The position numbers and the translations under genes are program-made. This document shows positions 1 to 5,225 of a DNA stretch of 5,225 nucleotides, piece after piece (position 1 is the first letter of the stretch; each line of letters starts with the position of its first letter). Origin of the DNA: an uncultured Gemmatimonadota bacterium. Lineage in GTDB: Bacteria; Gemmatimonadota; Gemmatimonadetes; Longimicrobiales; Gaopeijiaceae. Under the pieces are notes generated by a model that was not told the origin of the DNA, searched no databases, and saw only the letters and a list, made by a program, of their open reading frames with translations. Location: the NCBI GenBank assembly GCA_938030915.1, contig CALHIO010000190.1, forward strand, positions 1 to 5,225. Reading direction: 5' to 3'.

Positions 1-393
1 CTCGGCAAGCACACGCTCCGGAATCTCGAAATCGAGCAACCAGAACTCGCCATCTTTCACAAATGACATGAGGTGACCGATCGTATCAACATGCCCCTGA
101 ACAAGATGACCATCCAGACGGGACCCCATGCGGAGCGCTCGCTCCAGGTTTACACGGCTTCCTTCCTCGTACCGTCCGGCCACCGTCCGCTCGAGGGTCG
201 TACCGATCACGTCGACCCAGAACCCAGCCTCATCGGCGTCGGTGACGGTCAGGCACGCCCCGTCGACCGCGACCGAGTCGCCCAGAGCCAATTCGCTTGC
301 GAACTCCGGGACCTCGACTCGGAAGCGCCGGGTCGACTCGAGATCTGCCACCTCACGGATGGTGCCGACCGCCTCGACAATCCCACTGAACAT
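1..393 (-). CDS. ribE: Riboflavin synthase (alpha-chain type), N-terminal part; 3' end outside window
   Basis: This enzyme dismutates two 6,7-dimethyl-8-ribityllumazine molecules into riboflavin and the pyrimidinedione that is recycled, the last step of riboflavin synthesis in the cytoplasm. The 131 visible residues begin MFSGIVEAVG, the typical family N-terminus. They then show SVAVDGACLTV (40-50), which is the lumazine-binding repeat signature, and RLDGHLVQGHVD (92-103), leading into the second barrel. The usual length is about 200 residues, so roughly the last third lies beyond position 1. At residue 94 an Asp stands where many homologues have Gly in the GGH motif; I regard this as a tolerated variant. 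The ATG overlaps the ribD stop by one base (TGATG, 395-391) and no good Shine-Dalgarno precedes it, so translation is probably coupled to ribD. The gene is called ribE or ribC depending on the naming system. Confidence 0.95.
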   Translation of the reverse strand, partial: MFSGIVEAVGTIREVADLESTRRFRVEVPEFASELALGDSVAVDGACLTVTDADEAGFWVDVIGTTLERTVAGRYEEGSRVNLERALRMGSRLDGHLVQGHVDTIGHLMSFVKDGEFWLLDFEIPERVLAE

Positions 394-1529
394 CAGTCGG
401 CACTGCGGTCGAGGGTGATCAGGGTGTCGGAACCGACCGCCGCTGGGGGACACGCCGGCAGGTAGCCGTCCCACGTCACCTCATCCGCATCCTCTGCGAA
501 GGCGGGAAGCCCCGCCCCACCCAGCGCCCGCGGCGCGACGAGGAGGTACAGGCGATCCACGAGCCCCTGACGCAGCAGATTGGCGGCCAGATCGGCTCCA
601 CCTTCACACAGCACGGCGTCGATGCCGAGTTCATGGCAGCGGGACAGCACGGCACGCAGGTCGACGAGCCCGTCGTGCTTCGGATCGGCCGGAACCGGAT
701 GGACGTGCACCCCGGTCGCCTCAAGCCGTTCGAGCGCGGCCTCCGACGTCGAGTCGAGACAGAAGACGTGAACGGGATGACGCTCGATGTCCTCCAGCAC
801 CGCCGCATCGTGTTGCAGATCGGCCTCCGGAAGGAGGAGGATCCTCCGGATCGGCTCTCGCCCCGACGGGACGAGGCGGGGTGTCAGCTTCGGGTCGTCG
901 ACCATCACCGTTCCCTGACCCACCATGACGGCGCCGAACCCGGTGCGAATCCGATGGACTTCCCGCTCTGCCTCGGCCCCGGTGATCCGTGTGCGTTCCC
1001 CCGGTGCCGCCGCGATCCGCGCGTCGAGACTCATCGCGAGTTTGAGCGCGAGGAACGGGCGGTCGTGCCGTGCAGCATGGAAGAATGCGGGGTTTTCCGC
1101 CCGGGCCGTGCCCTCGTCCCACACGGGACCCACGACCTCGACCCCAGCGGCCCGCATTGTCTCGCCACCGCCGCCCGAGGTCGCGCCCGGATCGCGGGCT
1201 CCGAAGACCACCCGCTTCACCCCCGCGTCGACGAGGGCCTGCGCGCAGGGCGGTGTCTTTCCGTGATGGTTGCACGGCTCGAGGCTGACGTACGCTGTAG
1301 CCCCCTCGGCCCGGGACAGCGCCTGCTCGAGCGCCACGATTTCCGCGTGGGGACCGCCGAATACCTCGTGATACCCTTCGCCGACGACCTTGTCGTCGTT
1401 CACCAGCACGCATCCGACCATGGGATTTGGATGCACCTGGCCCCACCCAGCGTGCGCGATACGCCGCGCCCACTCCAGGTGAGCCGCATCGGCTGGACCG
1501 AGGTCGATCAACGGGGGACGGAAGGTCAT
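393..1529 (-). CDS. ribD: RibD: bifunctional diaminohydroxyphosphoribosylaminopyrimidine deaminase / 5-amino-6-(5-phosphoribosylamino)uracil reductase
   Basis: RibD carries out the second and third steps of riboflavin synthesis: a zinc-dependent deamination of the pyrimidine, then NADPH-dependent reduction of the ribose. The protein is 378 residues, normal for the two-domain form. The deaminase domain (about 15-150) has HPNPMVG (33-39), HAE with zinc ligand His61 and catalytic Glu63, and PCNHHGKTPPC with zinc ligands Cys86 and Cys95. The reductase domain (about 157-378) has RPFLALKLAMSLDARIA (157-173), GQGTVMVDDPKLTPR (204-218) and CEGGADLAANLL (308-319). Two normally well-kept positions differ: DPNP is DPGA at 113-116, and SLDG is SLDA at 167-170. 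I chose the ATG at 1529. An in-frame ATG at 1601 would add 24 residues lying inside the upstream gene with no family match. The start is 2 nt after the barrel-gene stop, without a clear Shine-Dalgarno, which suggests coupled translation. Confidence 0.95.
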   Translation of the reverse strand: MTFRPPLIDLGPADAAHLEWARRIAHAGWGQVHPNPMVGCVLVNDDKVVGEGYHEVFGGPHAEIVALEQALSRAEGATAYVSLEPCNHHGKTPPCAQALVDAGVKRVVFGARDPGATSGGGGETMRAAGVEVVGPVWDEGTARAENPAFFHAARHDRPFLALKLAMSLDARIAAAPGERTRITGAEAEREVHRIRTGFGAVMVGQGTVMVDDPKLTPRLVPSGREPIRRILLLPEADLQHDAAVLEDIERHPVHVFCLDSTSEAALERLEATGVHVHPVPADPKHDGLVDLRAVLSRCHELGIDAVLCEGGADLAANLLRQGLVDRLYLLVAPRALGGAGLPAFAEDADEVTWDGYLPACPPAAVGSDTLITLDRSAD

Positions 1530-1531
1530 GG

Positions 1532-2488
1532 CTACAGGGTGAACCGAGCGGAAAGGCCCCCGAACAGCGTGTGAGCCGCAGGGTCGTGAGGCCCATCCCA
1601 TCCGGGCGTATCATCGAAGCCCTCCGCCCATCCAGCCTCGATCGACAGCGTCAGTAAGATGCCGATTGTGGTGGACGCCCCCGCGAAATACATCAGCCTG
1701 TCGGAGCGTAGCGGGCTCGAGAACTGCACGCGGCCACCCGATCCTCCAGTGTCCGCCACGTCGATCGTGACCGTTCCGTCGTACTCCTCGTAGCCGATAC
1801 CTCCGAGCCATTCCACGGCGAAGAGATCCTTTCCGACCGTCGCCCGGTACGCCGTGACGCCCGGGGCGAGGTCGATCATGGCTGGACCTCCGTCCGCCAG
1901 GTATGCCAGATCGTCCGGGAATCGCTTCGCCACCGACACGGACACCCCGGGCACCGTGAAGCCTTCACGAAGGACACCGACTCGCACGCCGGCCGAGTAG
2001 GAGCGCGCCCCCTCGCTCAGACCCTCGTCCTCGGGCAGGAAAAGCAGGCTCGCCTGCCCGAATACGTCCACGGAGAGGAACCCCCCGACCGTCGGCATCA
2101 GCTGAAAGCCATCAAAGATACCGGCGGACACTCGCCCGTGGATCGTCGTCGCGACCGCCCCGGCCTCGCTCGTCACCAGAGGGTCCGAAAGATCGGGAAA
2201 GGACATGTCGACGAGGCCGGCGCGGACGGAGAAGGCGAGCCGAGGGCCACCCCCGATGCGAGTGCCGAGTGTGGTCGCCGTCCCGGGCACCTCGACCCCG
2301 GTCCCGGCGAGCAGTCCGACCTGGGCCTGAAGGGCCTGGGCCGCAATCGCCGCGCCCGTGCAGAGACGCGCGCTCCCTCCCGCTCCCACGCACGACGCCT
2401 CGAGTTGCACCGGCGTCTGCCCGTACACGGGCGCCGCCCCGACCCACACCCCGATCCACAGGGCCGTCACCGCACCGCAGACCTTCAC
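1532..2488 (-). CDS. Predicted outer-membrane beta-barrel protein, uncharacterised
   Basis: I do not recognise a named family. With a GTG start at 2488 the protein has 318 residues. It begins with a short charged end (Lys2) and a hydrophobic stretch (about 5-19). A likely signal-peptidase site lies near 20-24 (PVYG then Gln24). The mature part is rich in Gly, Val, Ser and aromatics in alternating short strands, for example near 133-150, 163-174, 223-245 and 265-287. It ends FGGLSARFTL, a C-terminal strand with Phe at -3 and a hydrophobic last residue, as in barrel assembly signals. Near the mature N-terminus Cys33 and Cys43 could form a disulfide. The start is supported by GGAGGT at 2503-2498, nine bases upstream, and by GTGA overlap with the purM stop. 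The open frame runs on to 2695 inside purM, but that extension is Arg-rich and looks like shadow translation. It sits between purM and ribD; its role is unknown. A secreted soluble beta-protein is the alternative. Confidence 0.75.
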   Translation of the reverse strand: MKVCGAVTALWIGVWVGAAPVYGQTPVQLEASCVGAGGSARLCTGAAIAAQALQAQVGLLAGTGVEVPGTATTLGTRIGGGPRLAFSVRAGLVDMSFPDLSDPLVTSEAGAVATTIHGRVSAGIFDGFQLMPTVGGFLSVDVFGQASLLFLPEDEGLSEGARSYSAGVRVGVLREGFTVPGVSVSVAKRFPDDLAYLADGGPAMIDLAPGVTAYRATVGKDLFAVEWLGGIGYEEYDGTVTIDVADTGGSGGRVQFSSPLRSDRLMYFAGASTTIGILLTLSIEAGWAEGFDDTPGWDGPHDPAAHTLFGGLSARFTL

Positions 2489-3513
2489 CGGTAGCGGACC
2501 TCCGAGCCCGGCTCGATGCCTCCGATGGTCCAGCTGTCGATACCATGGGCCTCTGCAGCTGTGTGGATCGCGGCCACGTCGTCGGGAGCAACGACTACGA
2601 TCATCCCGACACCCATGTTGAAGACCCGATCCATCTCCGCTCGATCGACACCACCGGCCTCCTGTAGCGTCGCGAAGACTGCGGGAACCGGCCACGCATC
2701 GCGGTCGACCACCGCACCCAGCCCCTCCGGGAGGACGCGCGGAAGATTGCCGGGGATTCCGCCGCCCGTCACGTGCGCCAGACCATGAACGATCCCGGCG
2801 TTCAAGGGCCTATCGAGCACGTTCACGTAGCTCCGGTGCACCGCGAGCAGCTCCTCACCGACCGTGTGCTCCGTCCCCGGGAAGACATCGTCGACCGAGA
2901 GTTCCATCACCTCGAAGACGATCTTGCGGGCAAGGGTATAGCCGTTCGTATGGAGACCGGAGGAAGCCAGGCCGACGAGGACGTCTCCGTCGACGATTCG
3001 TGAGCCGTCGATCACCGACGCCCTTGCGACCGAGCCGACGATGAAGCCCGCGAGGTCGTATTCGTCCGCAGCATAGAAGTCGGGCATCTGCGCGGTTTCA
3101 CCTCCGAGCAGCGCGCACCCATTCTCCTTGCATGCGATTGCGACACCCCGAACGACATCCTGCACGACCGCCTCGTCCATCTCTCCGGTCGCGAGATAGT
3201 CGAGGAAGAACATCGGCCGGGCGCCCTGCACCAGAATGTCGTTGACACAGTGGTTCACGAGGCACTGCCCTACGGTGTGATGGACACCGGTTGCGAAGGC
3301 GAGCTTCAGCTTCGTCCCCACACCGTCGGCGCTCGACACCAGAACCGGCTGGTCGACGTCGTCCGGCACCTGATACAGCCCTCCGAAGGCTCCCAGTTCG
3401 GAAAGCGTGAAGCGGTCCCGCGTCGATGCGACAAGTTCCTTGAGACCTTCCTTGGTGCGCTCGGCGGCGTCCAGGTCGACGCCGGCGTCTGCGTAGCTGA
3501 GTCCGTCAGACAT
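2485..3513 (-). CDS. purM: PurM: phosphoribosylformylglycinamidine cyclo-ligase (AIR synthetase)
   Basis: PurM closes the imidazole ring in purine synthesis: FGAM plus ATP gives 5-aminoimidazole ribonucleotide, ADP and phosphate, in the cytoplasm. The 342-residue protein is full length for the family. It carries the expected motifs in order: SYADAGVD (6-13), SADGVGTKL (60-68, nucleotide-binding region), NHCVNDILVQGARP (87-100), FFLDYLATG (102-110), GCALLGGETAQMP (132-144), SSGLHTNGYTLAR (184-196), HVTGGGIPGNLPRVLP (247-262) and FNMGVGM (298-304). No key motif is missing. The ATG at 3513 matches the family start and lies 8 nt inside the end of the upstream kinase gene. Only a weak GGAAC-type sequence precedes it, so it probably relies on ribosomes finishing the kinase gene. 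Its last codons carry the ribosome-binding site of the barrel gene. Confidence 0.97.
   Translation of the reverse strand: MSDGLSYADAGVDLDAAERTKEGLKELVASTRDRFTLSELGAFGGLYQVPDDVDQPVLVSSADGVGTKLKLAFATGVHHTVGQCLVNHCVNDILVQGARPMFFLDYLATGEMDEAVVQDVVRGVAIACKENGCALLGGETAQMPDFYAADEYDLAGFIVGSVARASVIDGSRIVDGDVLVGLASSGLHTNGYTLARKIVFEVMELSVDDVFPGTEHTVGEELLAVHRSYVNVLDRPLNAGIVHGLAHVTGGGIPGNLPRVLPEGLGAVVDRDAWPVPAVFATLQEAGGVDRAEMDRVFNMGVGMIVVVAPDDVAAIHTAAEAHGIDSWTIGGIEPGSEVRYR
2498..2503 (-). promoter_or_regulatory. Shine-Dalgarno GGAGGT for the beta-barrel gene
   Basis: On the minus strand GGAGGT lies nine bases before the GTG at 2488, inside the last codons of purM (Ser-Glu-Val-Arg). It is the strongest ribosome-binding sequence at any junction in the window. 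It decides the start in favour of the GTG that overlaps the purM stop (GTGA) rather than anything upstream in the same open frame. Confidence 0.7.
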
Positions 3514-4435
3514 CGTGTTCCGCGGTCAAATGGGTTTCGAAGGCAGTGAGGCGGCGAAACTCTTCAACGCGCTCGAGGACATCGTTCGTGTCGAGGTCTT
3601 TCAACCGCTCGACGCTGAACCGCTCGCACGCGAAGGAGCCGAGCGCGGAGCCGTACACCATAGCCCGGCGAAGCGTGGCCGGCGTGACTTCACCGGAACG
3701 GGCCAGGTGCCCCATGAAGCCTCCCGCGAACGAGTCTCCGGCTCCCGTGGGATCGAAGACTTCTTCGAGCGGATAGCCGGGCACGTAGAAAATCCATTCG
3801 TCCCCGAAGAGGATCGCGCCGTGCTCACCCTTCTTCACCACGACGAGTTCGGGCCCCTGCTCCTGAACCCACCGGGCCGCCTTGAGAAGGTTCGGCTCAT
3901 CGGCGAGCTGGCGGACCTCCTCATCGTTGACCATGAGGATCCTCACCCGGCCGAGCAGCTCGAGCAGCGGCTCGCGGGCCCCGTCGATCCAGAAATTCAT
4001 CGTGTCGCATGCCACGACCTCGGGGGCGGCGACCTGATCGAGCACGTCATGCTGCAGTGCAGGATCGATATTTCCGAGGAAGACGAAGCGGGCATCTCGG
4101 AACTGCTCGGGGATCTTCGGTTCGAAGTCGGCGAAGACGCCAAGCTGGGTATCCAGCGTGTCCCGGGTGTTCAGGTCGTAATGGTAACGACCGGCCCAGA
4201 AGAAGCTGTCGCCCGACGCCCGCTCGATCCCGCTCAGATCGGCTCCCCGATTCGCGAGGAAGTCGAGGTCGTCGACCGGATAGTCGTCGCCGACGACGCC
4301 GACCATCTGGACCGGGTTGAACACGGTGGCCGCGGCCGAGAAGTAGACGGCTGACCCTCCAAGAACCCGATCGGCGTTGCCGAACGGAGTCTCGACCGAG
4401 TCGAGTGCGACACTGCCTACACAGAGAATCGACAT
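3506..4435 (-). CDS. PfkB/ribokinase-family carbohydrate or nucleoside kinase, substrate unknown
   Basis: The protein has 309 residues, the usual length for PfkB-family kinases, which transfer the ATP gamma-phosphate to a sugar or nucleoside hydroxyl. Diagnostic parts are the N-terminal GSVALD (7-12) with the glycine pair GGSA (26-29), VVGDDYP (47-53), the mid-protein VNDEE (169-173), VKKGEHGAILF (200-210) and the second PfkB signature DPTGAGDSFAGGFMGHLA (228-245) with presumed catalytic base Asp234. The substrate-side segments (WAGRYHYDLNTRDTLDTQL, 80-98, and DTMNFWI, 144-150) belong to a subgroup I recall only as unspecific 'sugar kinase'; I cannot assign ribose, fructose, adenosine or another acceptor. 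The ATG at 4435 is 5 nt after the argS stop, with AGGAG inside argS as a likely ribosome-binding site. Its 3' end overlaps purM by 8 nt. The neighbour purM makes a nucleoside substrate plausible, but that is only context. Confidence 0.92.
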   Translation of the reverse strand: MSILCVGSVALDSVETPFGNADRVLGGSAVYFSAAATVFNPVQMVGVVGDDYPVDDLDFLANRGADLSGIERASGDSFFWAGRYHYDLNTRDTLDTQLGVFADFEPKIPEQFRDARFVFLGNIDPALQHDVLDQVAAPEVVACDTMNFWIDGAREPLLELLGRVRILMVNDEEVRQLADEPNLLKAARWVQEQGPELVVVKKGEHGAILFGDEWIFYVPGYPLEEVFDPTGAGDSFAGGFMGHLARSGEVTPATLRRAMVYGSALGSFACERFSVERLKDLDTNDVLERVEEFRRLTAFETHLTAEHDV

Positions 4436-4440
4436 GCGAT

Positions 4441-5225
4441 TCAGCTCTCCTGATCTTCCTCGCGAATCATCCGCGTGGGCGCGTCGATCCCGAGGAGTGT
4501 GAGTCCGTTTCGAAGGACGATCTGCACCGCGCGTGCCAGTGCCAGACGCGCACCGCGGAGGGCGTCGTCCTCGGCCAGCACGGTCAGCTCAGGGTTCCGG
4601 GACGGATTTCCGGCATGGTACCACGAGTTCGCGGCCCCGGCCGTCTGCTCCAGATAGTCACATACGACGTGGGGCGACGAGTCCCGGGCGGCCCGCTCGA
4701 CCACACCCGCGAACTCGCCGAGCTGCTTCACGAGATCGAGCTCGAGTTCGTGGGTGAGAAGCTCGAGATCGGCGGAGGCGTCCTCGATGTCGCCCGCCTC
4801 CAATCCGGCCTTTCGAAAGATCGAGCACATGCGCGCGTGTGCGTACTGGACCTTGAACACGGGGTTCTTGTCCGACTGATCGAGTGCAACGTCGAGATCG
4901 AAGAGGAGATGCGCGTCGGGCTTCCGCATCTGGAAGAAGTACCGCGCCACATCGACCCCGACCTGCTCGTACAATTCCCGAAGCGTCATCCCCGAGCCGG
5001 CACGCTTCGAGAACTTCACCTCCTCCCCGTCCTGAACGACCCGCACCATCTGGTGCAGCACGTATTCGGGGTAACCGGCCGGCAATCCCAGGGCCTGAAG
5101 CCCTGCGCGAACGCGGTCCACCGTACCATGGTGGTCGGCGCCCTGGACGTTGATGACCCGCTGGAAGCCTCGCTCCCACTTCGTCATGTGATACGCGACG
5201 TCCGGCAGGAAGTAGGTAGGCTGAC
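4441..5225 (-). CDS. argS: Arginyl-tRNA synthetase, C-terminal part; 5' end outside window
   Basis: This is a class I synthetase that charges tRNA-Arg with arginine in the cytoplasm. The 260 visible residues continue in frame to the right edge and begin QPTYFLPDVAYHMTKWERGF. The family segments that follow are INVQGADHHGTV (visible residues 24-35, catalytic-domain region), YVLHQMV, and KFSKRAG (70-76, at 5016-4996), the counterpart of the KMSKS loop that positions ATP. Next come RYFFQMRKPDAHLLFDLD and SDKNPVFKVQYAHAR, which lead into the helical DALR anticodon-binding domain. The C-terminus LRNGLTLLGIDAPTRM is typical for ArgRS, followed by a short acidic tail. A full ArgRS is about 550-600 residues, so about half is missing. 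The methionine at 5187 is internal and is not the gene start. The stop is 5 nt before the PfkB gene, making argS the most upstream visible member of the operon. Confidence 0.96.
   Translation of the reverse strand, partial: QPTYFLPDVAYHMTKWERGFQRVINVQGADHHGTVDRVRAGLQALGLPAGYPEYVLHQMVRVVQDGEEVKFSKRAGSGMTLRELYEQVGVDVARYFFQMRKPDAHLLFDLDVALDQSDKNPVFKVQYAHARMCSIFRKAGLEAGDIEDASADLELLTHELELDLVKQLGEFAGVVERAARDSSPHVVCDYLEQTAGAANSWYHAGNPSRNPELTVLAEDDALRGARLALARAVQIVLRNGLTLLGIDAPTRMIREEDQES
4447..4451 (-). promoter_or_regulatory. Likely Shine-Dalgarno AGGAG for the PfkB kinase gene
   Basis: AGGAG on the minus strand lies within the last codons of argS, 11 bases before the ATG at 4435. The spacing is slightly long but usable. 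It supports the ATG at 4435 and reinitiation just after argS termination. Confidence 0.5.

Noticed and set aside
73..465. A plus-strand 130-codon open frame opposite riboflavin synthase and the ribD end
   Set aside because: It spans the ribE/ribD junction on the opposite strand and has no motif; the minus-strand proteins explain the region.
836..847. A perfect 12-nt palindrome (GGAGGATCCTCC) within ribD
   Set aside because: It is wholly inside the reductase coding region, has no loop or T-tract, and a 12-nt palindrome of this composition is expected by chance and codon choice; no operator or terminator role is supported.
633..1574. A 313-codon open frame on the plus strand opposite ribD
   Set aside because: It is antisense to a gene with intact catalytic motifs. 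The translation is rich in Arg, His and Pro with no family motif, which is typical of mirror frames in GC-rich DNA.
1530..1601. Upstream ATG for ribD at 1601
   Set aside because: The extra 24 residues overlap the barrel gene, do not resemble RibD N-termini, and the ATG at 1529 gives a normal-length protein beginning just before the deaminase domain.
2489..2695. N-terminal extension of the barrel protein to an ATG at 2695
   Set aside because: It would lie wholly inside purM in another frame, is Arg/Gly-rich without family features, and would bury the signal peptide. The GTG at 2488 has a strong Shine-Dalgarno and GTGA overlap.
3515..4354. A 279-codon open frame on the plus strand opposite the PfkB kinase
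   Set aside because: The opposite strand encodes a complete PfkB protein with its signature motif; this frame shows no recognisable domain and no independent start context.

Overview
The window comes from a GC-rich bacterial chromosome. All six recognisable genes lie on the minus strand, so in the direction of transcription the window reads from high to low coordinates. A predicted signal-peptide-bearing beta-barrel protein points to a cell with an outer membrane. The ArgRS type (KFSKRAG signature loop, HGTV and YVLHQMV segments) and a lineage-type barrel protein between core metabolic genes would fit a Gemmatimonadota-like or related environmental lineage. That placement is inference from memory and was not tested.

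In transcription order the layout is: (1) argS, C-terminal part only, entering from the right edge, 5225-4441; (2) a PfkB-family (ribokinase-like) sugar or nucleoside kinase, 4435-3506; (3) purM, phosphoribosylformylglycinamidine cyclo-ligase, 3513-2485; (4) an uncharacterised outer-membrane beta-barrel protein, 2488-1532; (5) ribD, bifunctional deaminase/reductase, 1529-393; (6) ribE/ribC, riboflavin synthase, N-terminal 131 residues, running off the left edge, 393-1.

The packing is extreme. From right to left the junctions are a 5-nt gap, an 8-nt overlap, a 4-nt overlap (GTGA), a 2-nt gap and a 1-nt overlap (TGATG). No intergenic space could hold a promoter, terminator or riboswitch, so the genes are best read as one translationally coupled operon whose control region lies upstream of the window. 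No stretch over 300 bases lacks a gene. No tRNA, rRNA, mobile element, CRISPR array or convincing repeat was seen.

Functionally, purM makes AIR on the way to purines, including GTP. GTP is the precursor of riboflavin, for which RibD and riboflavin synthase supply middle and last steps. The PfkB kinase has no assignable substrate, and the barrel protein is the only envelope component. These two are the least explained parts of the window. The rest is ordinary core metabolism, and I found no convincing novel multi-gene system.
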